From Bradyrhizobium iriomotense (GTDB lineage: Bacteria; Pseudomonadota; Alphaproteobacteria; Rhizobiales; Xanthobacteraceae): a stretch of DNA of 64,000 nucleotides. The first letter of the stretch is position 1; every line of letters starts with the position of its first letter. The stretch covers positions 124,001 to 188,000 of the forward strand of contig NZ_JAFCLP010000012.1 of assembly GCF_018129405.1 (NCBI RefSeq), in the 5' to 3' direction. Below the pieces are notes generated by a model, which saw nothing but the letters and a program-made list of their open reading frames with translations, was not told the DNA's origin and did no database searches. This document shows positions 36,297 to 46,604 of this stretch, piece by piece. Both the position numbers and the translations under genes were made by a program.

Positions 36297-37136
36297 ATGT
36301 TTGAAACGGGTCTGCTTGGGGGCAAGCGCATCCTCGTCACCGGTGGCGGATCGGGCCTCGGCGCTGCGATGGGACGCCGTTTCCTCGCGCTCGGCGCCGA
36401 GCTTGTGATCTGCGGCCGCAAGCTCGACCGGCTCGAGGCCACGGCGGGCGAGATGCGCGCAGAGACCGGCGGCAAGGTCGCAACGATCGCCTGCGATATC
36501 CGCGACGGTGCGGCCGTCGACGGCATGATGGACGCGATCTGGCGCGAGGCGCCGCTGGACATCCTCGTCAACAATGCCGCCGCCACCTTCATCGCGCAGA
36601 GCGAGCATCTCTCCTTCCGCGCCGCGGATGCGATCCTGGCGCCGACGCTGCATGGCGCGATGTATTGCTCGCTCGCCGCCGGCCGGCGCTGGATCGAGGG
36701 CAAGCATGGCGGCGTGGTGCTCTCGATCCTCTCGACCTCGACCATCACCGGCCGCGCCTTCACGGTTCCCTCGGCGATGGCGAAATCGGCGGTGCTGGCG
36801 ATGACCAAAAGCCTCGCGGTCGAGTGGGGTCCGAAGGGCATCCGCACCGTCGCGATCGCGCCGGGGCCGTTCCCGACCGCGGGCGCATCGGGGCAGCTCC
36901 GCCCCGAAGGTCGCGACGAAGGCTGGACCGCGCGCAACCCAATGGGGCGCACCGGGGAGCATAGCGAACTCGCCGATCTCGCGAGCTTCCTCGTCTCCGA
37001 CCGCGCCGCCTACATCAATGGCGAGATGGTGGTGATCGACGGCGGCGCGCATTTGCGCAGTTCCGGTGCCGAGGACCTGCTCGGCTGGACCGACGCGCAA
37101 TGGGTCGCCCAGCGCGCCGCGCGATCCAGGACCTGA
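36297..37136 (+). CDS. SDR oxidoreductase, 2,4-dienoyl-CoA reductase-like
   Basis: This 279-residue SDR has the nucleotide site TGGGSGLGAAMGRR and NNAAATF. The usual YxxxK is replaced by SAMAK (Lys kept, Tyr absent), as in mammalian/peroxisomal DECR enzymes, and the downstream PGPFPTAGASGQL and NPMGRTGEHSELADLASFL also match that subgroup. It would reduce 2,4-dienoyl-CoA or a related enoyl-CoA during unsaturated fatty-acid oxidation using NADPH. CoA substrate specificity is inferred. AAAGGA precedes ATG 36297. Confidence 0.83.
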   Translation: MFETGLLGGKRILVTGGGSGLGAAMGRRFLALGAELVICGRKLDRLEATAGEMRAETGGKVATIACDIRDGAAVDGMMDAIWREAPLDILVNNAAATFIAQSEHLSFRAADAILAPTLHGAMYCSLAAGRRWIEGKHGGVVLSILSTSTITGRAFTVPSAMAKSAVLAMTKSLAVEWGPKGIRTVAIAPGPFPTAGASGQLRPEGRDEGWTARNPMGRTGEHSELADLASFLVSDRAAYINGEMVVIDGGAHLRSSGAEDLLGWTDAQWVAQRAARSRT

Positions 37137-37253
37137 TCGTCGCCACGTCCCCTAACTGCCTTCCCAAATTGAACTTTCCCGGTTATCCCTGCTGCGGGGA
37201 CAAAGCGCGGCCGAGCCATCTTCCAGTCACAATATTGAGGGAACCACTCCAGC

Positions 37254-37889
37254 ATGTGGCGGGTGCTATCTTTTGTTTTGATGGTCGGCATGACGACGTG
37301 CGGGATCGCCGATCTCGCGCGGGCGCAGACGGCGCAACCGGCGGCGAAGAATGCACCGAAAGCGGCTGCGCCGGCGGCAAAGACGGCAGCAAAGCCCGAG
37401 AGCAAGCCGGCGGCCCCGGCTGCGGCGGTTGCCGGTGGCGCGGAGCCGACCCTGATCGGCCAGTTCGGCACCTGGGGCGCCTATTCGGCGACGCCCAACG
37501 GCAAGAAGGTCTGTTTCGCGCTGGCAAAGCCTTCGTCGTCGAAGACCAACCCGCCGAATCGGCCGCGCGATCCCGCCTATGCCTTCGTCTCGACCCGGCC
37601 GGCGGAAAAGGTGAACAACGAAGTCTCGGTCATGATCGGCTACGCGCTGAAGCCGGGCTCGGAATCCTCGGTCGAGGTCGGCGGCGCCGCCTTTGCGATG
37701 TATACGCAGGGCGACGGCCTCTGGATCAAGAACGCGGCCGAGGAGGAGCGGATGGTCGAAGCCATGCGCAAATCCGCCGATCTCGTGGTCAAGGGCGTCT
37801 CGGCCAAGGGAACGGAGACGACCGACACGTTTTCGCTGAAGGGTCTCGCCCAGGCGCTCGACAAGATCGCGCAAGACTGCAGGCGTTAA
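37254..37889 (+). CDS. invasion-associated locus B (IalB) family protein
   Basis: This 211-residue secreted protein has a signal peptide (MWRVLSFVLMVGMTTCGIAD with Ala-x-Ala site near residue 24), an Ala/Lys/Pro linker to about residue 63, then the IalB domain: FGTWGAYSATPNGKKVCFAL, YAFVSTRPAEKVNNEVSVMI and a C-terminal DKIAQDC disulfide cysteine. IalB proteins are periplasmic or envelope-associated and were named from Bartonella; in free-living rhizobia the role is unknown. No host-invasion function is implied here. Single gene. Confidence 0.88.
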   Translation: MWRVLSFVLMVGMTTCGIADLARAQTAQPAAKNAPKAAAPAAKTAAKPESKPAAPAAAVAGGAEPTLIGQFGTWGAYSATPNGKKVCFALAKPSSSKTNPPNRPRDPAYAFVSTRPAEKVNNEVSVMIGYALKPGSESSVEVGGAAFAMYTQGDGLWIKNAAEEERMVEAMRKSADLVVKGVSAKGTETTDTFSLKGLAQALDKIAQDCRR

Positions 37890-37971
37890 GATTGCCGGCG
37901 TTAAGGCTGCGGCCGATAAGGTCGCAATCGGCGGTTCCGGTTGCTATATAGGGGCGGTTCCAAGTTTTTCC

Positions 37972-38051
37972 GTCAATCCGGGATGGTCCGAAGGACCAGA
38001 CCCGGAATCTCGAGGTTCCGGGTTCAACGCTTCGCGTCGCCCCGGAACGAC
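37972..38051. repeat. palindromic repeat, family B
   Basis: GTCAATCCGGGATGGTCCGA...GCCCCGGAACGAC with CCGGAATCTCGAGGTTCCGG inside. It sits in the rlmN leader, and the long N-terminal extension of the rlmN frame comes from it. Confidence 0.83.
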
Positions 38052-38072
38052 CAAAGCCATCAGGTCCATTCA

Positions 38073-39275
38073 ATGCAACCGACGACCGAGCCGCACAACG
38101 CAACATTGGTGGAGAAGACTCCACTCGAAACCTATGTGCCGCCGGCAAAACCGTCGCTGATCGGCCTGTCGCGCACCGAGCTTGCCGATCGCCTCGGCGA
38201 CATCGGGGTCGCGCCGGGGCAGCGCAAGATGCGCGTGCAGCAGCTGTGGCACTGGATCTATTTCCGCGGCGCCCAGAGTTTTGACGAGATGACCTCGATC
38301 TCGAAGGGCATCCGCGCCGATCTCGCCCAGCATTTCACCGTCGACCGTCCCGAAGTCGTGGCCGAGCAGATCTCCAACGACGGCACCCGCAAATGGCTGC
38401 TGCGGCTGCCGAGCGGCGACAATGTCGAGAAGGCGCATGAAGTCGAGTGCGTCTATATCCCCGAGACCGACCGCGGCACGCTCTGCGTCTCCTCGCAGGT
38501 CGGCTGCACGCTCAATTGCGCCTTCTGCCACACCGGCACGCAGCGCCTGGTGCGCAACCTCACCGCCGGCGAGATCGTAGGCCAGGTGATGGTCGCGCGC
38601 GATCGCCTGAACGACTGGGCCGATCGCGAGGACGGCACGCGCCGCGTTACCAACATCGTGATGATGGGCATGGGCGAGCCGCTCTACAATTTCGACGCGG
38701 TGCGCGATGCGCTGCTGATCGTCGGCGACAATGAAGGCATCGGCATCTCCCGCCGCCGCATCACGCTGTCGACCTCGGGCGTGGTGCCGAACATCGTGCG
38801 CGCCGGCGAGGAGATCGGCGTCATGCTTGCGATCTCGCTGCACGCCGTGCGCGACGAGCTGCGCAACGAGCTGGTGCCGCTCAACCGCAAATATCCGATC
38901 AAGGAGCTGTTGCAGGCCTGCCGCGACTATCCGGGCGCCTCGAACGCGCGCCGCATCACCTTCGAATATGTGATGCTCAAGGGCGTCAACGATTCGCTCG
39001 ACGATGCAAGACTGCTGGTGAAGATGCTCAAGGGCATTCCGGCCAAGATCAACCTGATCCCGTTCAATCCCTGGCCCGGCACCGCCTATGAATGCTCGGA
39101 CTGGGACCAGATCGAGAAATTCTCCGAATACATCTTCAACGCCGGTTATTCCTCGCCGGTGCGCACCCCGCGTGGCCGCGACATCCTCGCCGCCTGCGGC
39201 CAGCTCAAGTCGGAGACCGAAAAACTCTCGGCGCGCGAACGCCAGGCGCTGCGCGCCATGGCGATGACGGATTGA
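38073..39275 (+). CDS. rlmN: 23S rRNA (adenine2503-C2)-methyltransferase
   Basis: This ~400-residue RlmN uses radical SAM chemistry to methylate C2 of A2503 in 23S rRNA and A37 of some tRNAs, tuning translational accuracy. Motifs: [14 protein letters not shown] (CxxxCxxC), [19 protein letters not shown], and a C-terminal [16 protein letters not shown] carrying the methyl-relay Cys. I chose ATG 38073; earlier in-frame starts lie within a family B repeat. A hairpin follows at 39303-39325. Confidence 0.96.
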   Translation: MQPTTEPHNATLVEKTPLETYVPPAKPSLIGLSRTELADRLGDIGVAPGQRKMRVQQLWHWIYFRGAQSFDEMTSISKGIRADLAQHFTVDRPEVVAEQISNDGTRKWLLRLPSGDNVEKAHEVECVYIPETDRGTLCVSSQVGCTLNCAFCHTGTQRLVRNLTAGEIVGQVMVARDRLNDWADREDGTRRVTNIVMMGMGEPLYNFDAVRDALLIVGDNEGIGISRRRITLSTSGVVPNIVRAGEEIGVMLAISLHAVRDELRNELVPLNRKYPIKELLQACRDYPGASNARRITFEYVMLKGVNDSLDDARLLVKMLKGIPAKINLIPFNPWPGTAYECSDWDQIEKFSEYIFNAGYSSPVRTPRGRDILAACGQLKSETEKLSARERQALRAMAMTD

Positions 39276-39302
39276 TGAATGCGTGCCTTGCGTACTCTCG
39301 TC

Positions 39303-39325
39303 ATGGCCGGGCTTGACCCGGCCAT
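39303..39325 (+). terminator. hairpin downstream of rlmN
   Basis: A 9-bp perfect stem (ATGGCCGGG / CCCGGCCAT) with loop CTTGA, 28 bases after the rlmN stop. The T-run after it is weak, so termination efficiency is uncertain. Confidence 0.6.
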
Positions 39326-39340
39326 CTGCGTTTATGAGCC

Positions 39341-39418
39341 GTCATTCCGGGGCGCGCGTAGCGCGAACCCGGAATCTCGAGATTCCGGATTCGGTGCTGC
39401 GCACCGCTCCGGAATGAC
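39341..39418. repeat. palindromic repeat, family B
   Basis: GTCATTCCGGGGCGCGCGTA...GCTCCGGAATGAC, inner CCCGGAATCTCGAGATTCCGG-type core. It lies directly downstream of the rlmN hairpin. Confidence 0.85.
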
Positions 39419-39442
39419 GATGACACTCAACAGGTCCCTCAG

Positions 39443-39937
39443 ATGCCCCTGATCGGCCGCCTCATCGTCATCTTCATCGGCTTCCTCGCCGCCTGCTTCG
39501 TCGGCGGCATGATCGTGGTGGTCGCGCTGCTGTTTCCGGAATTCGCAGATCTCGGCGCAGGTCCCGTCGACCAGGGCGCGATCGATATCCTGCTTGGCTT
39601 CGGCTTTATCTTCGTCTCGGGCTTCGCGCTGGTGCCGGCGGCGGTGATCGTCGCGATCACCGAAGCGCTCTACATCCGCGGCGCGCTCGCCTATGCCGTC
39701 GGCGGCGGCCTTGTCGGGCTCGCCTGCTATCTCGGCCTCGTTCCCTTCCACTCCGACACGCTGCAGTTCGAAGGCATCGTGCGGCGTCACCTGGAAATCA
39801 TGACAGGGGCCGGCATCGTTGCCGGCGTCGTCTACTGGCTGATCGCCGGCCGCAACGCCGGCGCCTGGCGCAACCCGCCGCCCCCGCGCCAGCCGCCTCC
39901 GCCATTGCCGGCGAATTCGCGGCCGGATGCGAGATAG
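39443..39937 (+). CDS. hypothetical four-helix membrane protein
   Basis: This 164-residue protein has four hydrophobic segments (about 8-30, 45-70, 78-100, 118-138) and a Pro-rich C-terminal tail (WRNPPPPRQPPPPLP). No recognised family motif or charged catalytic cluster is visible. It lies between rlmN and the PAP2 gene and has repeats on both sides, so it is probably monocistronic. The function is unknown; only membrane location is supported. Confidence 0.72.
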   Translation: MPLIGRLIVIFIGFLAACFVGGMIVVVALLFPEFADLGAGPVDQGAIDILLGFGFIFVSGFALVPAAVIVAITEALYIRGALAYAVGGGLVGLACYLGLVPFHSDTLQFEGIVRRHLEIMTGAGIVAGVVYWLIAGRNAGAWRNPPPPRQPPPPLPANSRPDAR

Positions 39938-39945
39938 TTTGAGCT

Positions 39946-40025
39946 GTCATTCCGGGATGGTCCGAAGGACCAGACCCGGAATCTCGAGATTCCGGGTTCG
40001 GTGCTGCGCACCGCCCCGGAATGAC
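39946..40025. repeat. palindromic repeat, family B
   Basis: GTCATTCCGGGATGGTCCGA...CCGCCCCGGAATGAC. It begins 9 bases after the preceding gene's stop; a sister copy lies just upstream of that gene. Confidence 0.85.
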
Positions 40026-40072
40026 GGTCGCAAGGGTTCCCATCCCCGCCCCACTCCGCTAAACCGCGCGCC

Positions 40073-40849
40073 ATGAACCGGACTGGACTCTTCATCGCCC
40101 TGGCGCTGTGGCTCGTGATTGGCGTCGTTTTCGGCCTCTATCCCGAGCTCGATCTCAAGCTGGCGTCGCTGTTCTTCGATCCTGAGACGAAGACGTTTCC
40201 GCTCAAGCTGAACGACTGGGCCGCCATCGCGCGGGACGCGGCGATGTGGATCGCCTGGGCGTTTGTGCTGCCCTCGCTGGTGGCGTTAGTGGTCAAGATG
40301 ATCCGGCCCGACCGGCCGCTGATGGTGTCGGGGCGCGCGATCGCGTTCCTGCTGGTGACGATCATCCTGTCGGCCGGCATCCTCACCAATCTCACCTTCA
40401 AGACCTATTGGGGCCGGCCGCGCCCGGTGGTGGTGACGGAGTTCGCCGGCGACCAGCAATTCGTGCCGTGGTGGGATCCGCGCGGCGGCTGCGCGCGCAA
40501 TTGCTCGTTCTTCTCGGGCGAGGGCGCGACCGCGTTCTGGACACTGGCCCCTGCCGCGCTGGCCCCGCCGGCATGGCGGCCGCTGGCTTATGCCGGCGCG
40601 GTTATTTTCGGCGTCGTGACGTCAGGGCTGCGCATGGCCTTCGGCGGGCATTTCTTTACCGATGTCTCGATCGCCGGCCTCGTGACCTTCGTCGTGATCT
40701 GGTTCGCCTACGCACTGATCTACCGCTGGCCGCGGACCCGGTTTTCGGACGAGGCGGTGGACGCCGCGCTGACCCGGCTGGCCTTGCCCGGTTACCGGCT
40801 CCGCCAGCGCCTGTTTGGCGGCAAGACCGGCCCCGCGCCGTCGATTTGA
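40073..40849 (+). CDS. PAP2 family phosphatase (LpxE/PgpB-like)
   Basis: This is a 258-residue polytopic protein with about five helices. The PAP2 phosphatase motifs are KTYWGRPRP (KX6RP), FFSGEGATAFW (usual PSGH replaced by SGE, as seen in some alphaproteobacterial members), and SGLRMAFGGHFFTDV (SRxxxxxHxxxD-like, with LR for SR). It would dephosphorylate a membrane lipid such as lipid A 1-phosphate, PGP or undecaprenyl-PP; the actual substrate is not deducible. Single gene after a repeat. Confidence 0.86.
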   Translation: MNRTGLFIALALWLVIGVVFGLYPELDLKLASLFFDPETKTFPLKLNDWAAIARDAAMWIAWAFVLPSLVALVVKMIRPDRPLMVSGRAIAFLLVTIILSAGILTNLTFKTYWGRPRPVVVTEFAGDQQFVPWWDPRGGCARNCSFFSGEGATAFWTLAPAALAPPAWRPLAYAGAVIFGVVTSGLRMAFGGHFFTDVSIAGLVTFVVIWFAYALIYRWPRTRFSDEAVDAALTRLALPGYRLRQRLFGGKTGPAPSI

Positions 40850-40925
40850 GCCATTAAATGCGTGCCCAGCCCCGCGAAATTTGATATTCGCGCGGTCAAG
40901 TTCGCCCCGACATCAGACCCTTTGA

Positions 40926-42281
<1,356 letters not shown>

Positions 42282-42288
42282 GACCTTC

Positions 42289-42374
42289 GTAGCCCGGATG
42301 GAGCGCAGCGAAATCCGGGACCTTTTCGCCGAGCCGATAGATTCCCGGATTGCGCTGCGCTCCATCCGGGCTAC
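42289..42374. repeat. palindromic repeat, family D
   Basis: GTAGCCCGGATGGAGCGCAG...GCGCTCCATCCGGGCTAC, second copy of the element at 3712. It lies 8 bases after the argG stop. Confidence 0.85.
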
Positions 42375-42395
42375 ATGGGCAAACACCGAAAACAA

Positions 42396-42423
42396 AAATG
42401 GCCGGGATCGCTCCCGGCCATTT
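42396..42423. terminator. bidirectional hairpin terminator
   Basis: A 12-bp stem (AAATGGCCGGGA / TCCCGGCCATTT) with loop TCGC lies between convergent argG and ompA-family genes, with A-rich and T-rich edges. It resembles the hairpin at 1629-1652. Confidence 0.83.
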
Positions 42424-42439
42424 GCGTTTGTGCGTGCCG

Positions 42440-44632
42440 TTACCGCGGCGGCGCGGTGCCGGGCGGGGGCGGCGGCAGCGAGGCCTGGCCGCCGTTGAGC
42501 AGCGGCGTGATGCGGCGGATGGTGACGCGCCGGTTGATCAGGCTCGGTCCCTGCGTCTGCTCCTTCAGGTACTGCTCGCCATAGCCCTGCGACGTCAGGT
42601 TCTCCGCCGGCACATTGAACTGCTGCGTCAGCAATTCGGCCGCGGCCTGCGCACGGCGGTCCGACAGCGACAGATTGTCGACCTCGTTGCCGACCGCGTC
42701 GGTGTGGCCCTCGATCAGGAACACCTCGCGCGGGTTGCGCTGGATCGCCTGGTTGAGGCCGTCGGCGATCACCTGCAGCCGGGCCGCCTGGTCCGGCGGG
42801 ATGGTCCACGATCCCGTCTCGAAGTTGATCGTGTTGACGTCGATGCTCGGCATCTGCATGCGAACATTCGGGCTGTAGCGGATCTCGTCGAGCGAGTAGC
42901 GCCGATCGATCCGCTGCACCGGCGGTGCCTGCATGGTCGCGTAGATCACGTCCGGCGACGCCTCCTGCGCGTCGACGATGTAGCGATCGTAGGGAATGTT
43001 CACGACCGGCGGCGGCACGTCGACATAGAAACCGCCGACCGAGCGCGGATCGCGGTAGCTGTTGTCGATGATGACGATCTCGCGCCCGCCGGGGTCCCTG
43101 CGGATTCGTCGCAGCAGCGAACCGTCCGGACCGACCACGGTGATCACCTCGCTGCCATCGGGACGGATCACGACGGTGCGGGTTTCGCCGCCGACGGTGT
43201 CGGTGCGGATGTCGCGGGCGCCGTAACGGAAGCGATAGAGATCGTTGCCGCGGACATAGGCCTGCCCGCCGGGATCGCGGATGATGATGCGGTCGGGCTC
43301 GTTGTAGATGGTGCGGCCGCCTTCGACGACCTCGCGCCGCTGGTTGTGGAGGTCGGCGATGGTCGCGCCGATCACGGCACCGGCCACGACGCCGGCACCG
43401 ATCGCCAGCGGCGTCAGGTCACGCTGCGGCGGGCGGGGTGGCGGCGGCAAGGGTGCAGCGACCGTCGGCGCGGCGCGGAAGGCCGGTGCGACCGTCGGCG
43501 GTGCGTACTGCGCCCGGTTCGGCGGCGGTGCTGCCGCGGGCGAGCCGGGGACGACCGTCGGAGCTGCAGCGCCGGCAGGCGCCGCGGGCCGGGGCGGCAG
43601 GGTGCCGGCCTGGGGCGGCGCAGCCGGAGTTCCGGCAGCGGGCGCGCCGGCAGGAGGCGTTCCACCCTGTTGGCCGGGAGTTGGCGTCGCCGTCGGGGCA
43701 GGGGCCGCGCCGGGAGCTGGGGTCGTGCCGGGAGCCGGGGTCGCCGATCCCGGACGTCCGGGCAGCGGCGTCGCAGTGCCACCGGGGGCCGGCGTTGCCG
43801 TTGGAGCGGGCGCAGCACCGGGCGCCGGCGTTCCGGCCGCCGGAGGCGAGCCGGGACGTGCGCCGGGCGGCGGTGCGCCGGGGCGGCCAGCCGGCGGTGC
43901 GCCGGGCGTGCTGCCCGGAGCCGGCGTCGCGGTTGGCGCAGGTGTCGTCGCCGGTGCGGGTGTCGCTGTCGGAGCGGGAGTGGCTGCCGGCGCAGGCGAG
44001 CCCGGGCGGGCCGTCGGCGCTGCGGGAGCGGGCGCCGTGGGTGTTGGTGTCGCCGTGGGCGCGGGCGTGGGCCGCCCCGCAGGAGCCGCTGCGGGCGGCG
44101 GCGGAGGCGGCGCAGCCGGACGCGCCGCAGGAGGCGGAGTCGTCGGCGCGTGCTGCGGAGCTGCGGCGGGAGGCGGTGCCGGCGGCGTGGGCGCCGGTCG
44201 TGCTGCAGGCGGCGTTGGCGGCGGCGGTGTCGGGGCGTGCTGCTGCGGGGCCGCAGCCGGAGGCGGTGCAGCAGGCTTCGGAGCGGCAGGCGGCGGTGGT
44301 GGCGGCGGCGGAGCCGGGCGGGCCGCAGGAGGAGGCGGCGGCGGTGGCGGCGCTGCAGGGCGCGCCGGTGCGGCTGCCGGCGGCGGCGCAGCAGGCGGGT
44401 GAGGCGGTGCAGCGGCGGGCGGCGGTGCGGCCGGGCGCGCGGGCGCGGCAGGCGGCGCGGCCGCTGGCGGGCCCTTCGGCGGCTGCTTCGGTTTTCCGTC
44501 AGGGCCCGTCTCTTGCGGCTGGGCCTGCGCGACCACGAGCGGCGAAGCGCTTTGCGCATGCGATGCGGTGTTGGCCAATTGCATCGCGGTGAGAGCCGTC
44601 GTCGCAAGCAGCACGAAACGAAGGTTGGTCAT
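42440..44632 (-). CDS. OmpA family protein with ~370-residue Pro/Ala-rich region
   Basis: This is a 730-residue protein. It has a signal peptide (about residues 1-26), then roughly 370 residues of Pro/Ala/Thr-rich low complexity with repeated PAPTATPAPG-like units, then an Asp/Arg-rich region (~420-590) with one hydrophobic helix (LTPLAIGAGVVAGAVIGATI), and a C-terminal OmpA-like peptidoglycan-binding domain (NFETGSWTI, LIEGHTDAVGNEVDN, LTSQGYGEQ). The OmpA domain anchors the protein to peptidoglycan. The linker length suggests spanning or stiffening the periplasm. This class occurs in Bradyrhizobium. The start is clear (ATG 44632 with a signal peptide). Confidence 0.88.
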   Translation of the reverse strand: MTNLRFVLLATTALTAMQLANTASHAQSASPLVVAQAQPQETGPDGKPKQPPKGPPAAAPPAAPARPAAPPPAAAPPHPPAAPPPAAAPARPAAPPPPPPPPAARPAPPPPPPPPAAPKPAAPPPAAAPQQHAPTPPPPTPPAARPAPTPPAPPPAAAPQHAPTTPPPAARPAAPPPPPPAAAPAGRPTPAPTATPTPTAPAPAAPTARPGSPAPAATPAPTATPAPATTPAPTATPAPGSTPGAPPAGRPGAPPPGARPGSPPAAGTPAPGAAPAPTATPAPGGTATPLPGRPGSATPAPGTTPAPGAAPAPTATPTPGQQGGTPPAGAPAAGTPAAPPQAGTLPPRPAAPAGAAAPTVVPGSPAAAPPPNRAQYAPPTVAPAFRAAPTVAAPLPPPPRPPQRDLTPLAIGAGVVAGAVIGATIADLHNQRREVVEGGRTIYNEPDRIIIRDPGGQAYVRGNDLYRFRYGARDIRTDTVGGETRTVVIRPDGSEVITVVGPDGSLLRRIRRDPGGREIVIIDNSYRDPRSVGGFYVDVPPPVVNIPYDRYIVDAQEASPDVIYATMQAPPVQRIDRRYSLDEIRYSPNVRMQMPSIDVNTINFETGSWTIPPDQAARLQVIADGLNQAIQRNPREVFLIEGHTDAVGNEVDNLSLSDRRAQAAAELLTQQFNVPAENLTSQGYGEQYLKEQTQGPSLINRRVTIRRITPLLNGGQASLPPPPPGTAPPR

Positions 44633-44818
44633 GGTGGTGAACTTCCCCGGAAGGTTCTTTGACGAAGTGGTGGGATGAACAGCTACGCGTTAGGCCGGAT
44701 TGTGGCAGGCGAAGCGGTCGCGGCCCGATTTATTTCTGCACGCAAATCATCTCACTATGGCGACGTTCATTGCGCATTCAGACGCTCCTTGCAATCGCCT
44801 CACACATGGTGCGTCGCC

Positions 44819-45070
44819 TCACATGTGCTTTCGCGGCGGTGTTGCGTCAGTCGCAGGATTGGGCGTGAGCGGACCGCCCGGCCCGCGCGATGGAATCTCT
44901 TCAGGCACGCTACCCGGCAATTCGTCGGGCCGTGGTGATTCGCCGGGCTCACGCACCGGCGGCGTGATGTCGGGTTGCGGATTGCCGGGTGGAATTCCCG
45001 GTGGCGGTTCGGTGGGAGTCCCCGGTGTTGCCGGTGGAATTTCGGGCGGTTCGATCGGCATCGGCATCAT
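44819..45070 (-). CDS. small Pro-rich protein, tentative
   Basis: This 83-residue frame reads as a Pro/Glu-rich protein (PIEPPEIPPATPGTPTEPPP) with no other low-complexity bias and no stop in between. It sits in an otherwise empty gap on the same strand as its neighbours. There is no signal peptide and no recognised family. Two ATGs open it, with a weak GGA upstream. It could be a genuine short secreted or cytosolic protein, or a chance GC-rich frame. Confidence 0.45.
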   Translation of the reverse strand: MMPMPIEPPEIPPATPGTPTEPPPGIPPGNPQPDITPPVREPGESPRPDELPGSVPEEIPSRGPGGPLTPNPATDATPPRKHM

Positions 45071-45142
45071 CGAGATCGTTGTCCAGAGAACGATAACGAC
45101 GATGCCGTGCCGATGTTCCCTGTCGCATCGCCTCGAAGCGCC

Positions 45143-45529
45143 CTATTCGGGCAGATGACAGACGGCCTCGATGTTGTGGCCATCGGGATCGAGCACGAAC
45201 GCGCCATAATAGTTCGCGTGATAATGCGGGCGGATACCCGGCGGACCGTTGTCGCGGCCGCCGGCCGCGATCGCCGCCTTGTAGAACGCGTCGACCGTGG
45301 CGCGGTCCTTGGCCGCGATCGCGACATGCACCGGCTTGTTCATGGCGCCTTCGCCGCCGATCCAGAAGTCCGGCTTGCCGTCGGCGCCGAAACCTGCGGC
45401 CGCCGCGTGGCCGGTCTGCTCCGCCGTGACCTCCATGATCAGGCCGTAGCCGAGCGGCGCCAGCGCCTTGGTATAGAACTGCTTGGCGCGCTCGTAATCG
45501 GAGACCGAGAATCCGAGATGGTCGATCAT
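45143..45529 (-). CDS. VOC family protein (glyoxalase/dioxygenase superfamily)
   Basis: This 128-residue protein has the paired beta-alpha-beta-beta-beta VOC fold, starting MIDHLGFSVSDYERAKQFYT and ending FVLDPDGHNIEAVCHLPE. His4 and Glu near the end are the expected metal ligands. Substrates range from methylglyoxal adducts to antibiotics, so none is assigned. GGAGG precedes ATG 45529, which is far better than the ATG 51 codons upstream. It is monocistronic. Confidence 0.85.
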   Translation of the reverse strand: MIDHLGFSVSDYERAKQFYTKALAPLGYGLIMEVTAEQTGHAAAAGFGADGKPDFWIGGEGAMNKPVHVAIAAKDRATVDAFYKAAIAAGGRDNGPPGIRPHYHANYYGAFVLDPDGHNIEAVCHLPE

Positions 45530-45552
45530 CGTAAACCTCCGTTGTTCGTCCG

Positions 45553-46410
45553 TCAGCGTGACAGGAACGTATTGCTTCGCGTCTTGCGCGCAATCGCAAA
45601 GCCGCGTGCGACCATGTCGGCAATACAATCCTGCTGCCATTCGTTTTGTGACAGGTGTTCGATCACGACCGCGCGCGGCCACAGCGATTGCGGTGCGTCG
45701 CGGAAGAAGCCGATCAGCACGCGGTCCTCAAAACCCTCGACGTCGATCTTGAGCGAATCGACTTGGCCGACGCCGGCCTCGTCGAGAATGCGCATCAAGC
45801 GCAGCGACGGCACCTTGATGGCGTCAGCGCTGGCCGCGCCGGTCACGACATGCGTGGCGCCGAGATTGCCGCCGCCGCTCTCGATCATCAGCTCGCCGTC
45901 GCTGTCGCCCGCCGCGGCCTGAACCAGCCGCACCTGCGTCGCCTTCGATGCGGCATGGTTGAAGGATAACCGTCCAAAGGTCAGCGGATGTGGCTCGATC
46001 GCGACCACCTTGCCTTGGGTGCCGACCTGCCGCGCCATCACCAGTGCAAACGTGCCGACATTGGCGCCGACATCGACGAACACGCCGCCCGCAGGCGTGT
46101 GCTGGCGCAGGAAGTCGAGCTCGTCGAGATTGTAGTCGGGATTGAACAGCGCACCGCGCTCGGTCGCGCTGCCCTGGTGATAGAAGCGGAACGAGGCGCC
46201 CTGATACTGCACATCGACCGGTCCGCCGCGGAGCAGATTGACCAGCCGCGACAGCCAGGGCCGGAATGCGCCGCGCTTCAGCCCCGATCGCGTCGCGAGG
46301 CTGATGATCGCGGCCTGCGCCGCGTTCGGCGCAAACGCGCCGAACGGCGCGGTCGATGGGGCGTTGTCGGGCGTCAAGCAGCAGGTCCTCGTGGCAAGCG
46401 GCGCATGCAT
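45553..46410 (-). CDS. FkbM family methyltransferase
   Basis: This ~285-residue protein has a SAM-binding core FVDVGANVGTFALVMARQVG followed by AIEPHPLTFGRLSFN and the FkbM-type LKIDVEGFEDRVLIGF. FkbM enzymes O-methylate sugars of polysaccharides or natural products. Neither cluster type is adjacent, so the acceptor is unknown. I chose ATG 46410; the longer frame runs through a family A repeat and is an artefact. It sits 194 bases downstream of the ABC transporter gene on the same strand. Confidence 0.86.
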   Translation of the reverse strand: MHAPLATRTCCLTPDNAPSTAPFGAFAPNAAQAAIISLATRSGLKRGAFRPWLSRLVNLLRGGPVDVQYQGASFRFYHQGSATERGALFNPDYNLDELDFLRQHTPAGGVFVDVGANVGTFALVMARQVGTQGKVVAIEPHPLTFGRLSFNHAASKATQVRLVQAAAGDSDGELMIESGGGNLGATHVVTGAASADAIKVPSLRLMRILDEAGVGQVDSLKIDVEGFEDRVLIGFFRDAPQSLWPRAVVIEHLSQNEWQQDCIADMVARGFAIARKTRSNTFLSR

Positions 46411-46441
46411 AGCCGGTTTTGCGGGGGGCCACAATTTCGCT

Positions 46442-46594
46442 GTCGTCCCGGACAAGCGTAAGCGCAGATCCGGGACCCATAACCACAGGGCGTGGTTGGG
46501 TGCGAGTTGGCAACTCCGAGTCTTCGCCAAACTCAATCCTGTGGCTATGGGTCCCGGATCCGCGCGCGCTTTTGGCGCGCTTGCCCGGGACGAC
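46442..46594. repeat. long inverted repeat, family A
   Basis: GTCGTCCCGGACAAGCG...GGTCCCGGATCCGCGCGCG...GCCCGGGACGAC. It shares CCATAACCACAGGGCG with the copy at 20358. It overlaps the would-be long N-terminus of the FkbM frame. Confidence 0.83.
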
Positions 46595-46604
46595 GGAGAG
46601 TGCC

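Noticed and set aside
42350-44662. Long plus-strand frames opposite the OmpA gene
   Set aside because: They arise from the Pro/Ala repeat codons read backwards and give Arg/Gly-rich low complexity only.
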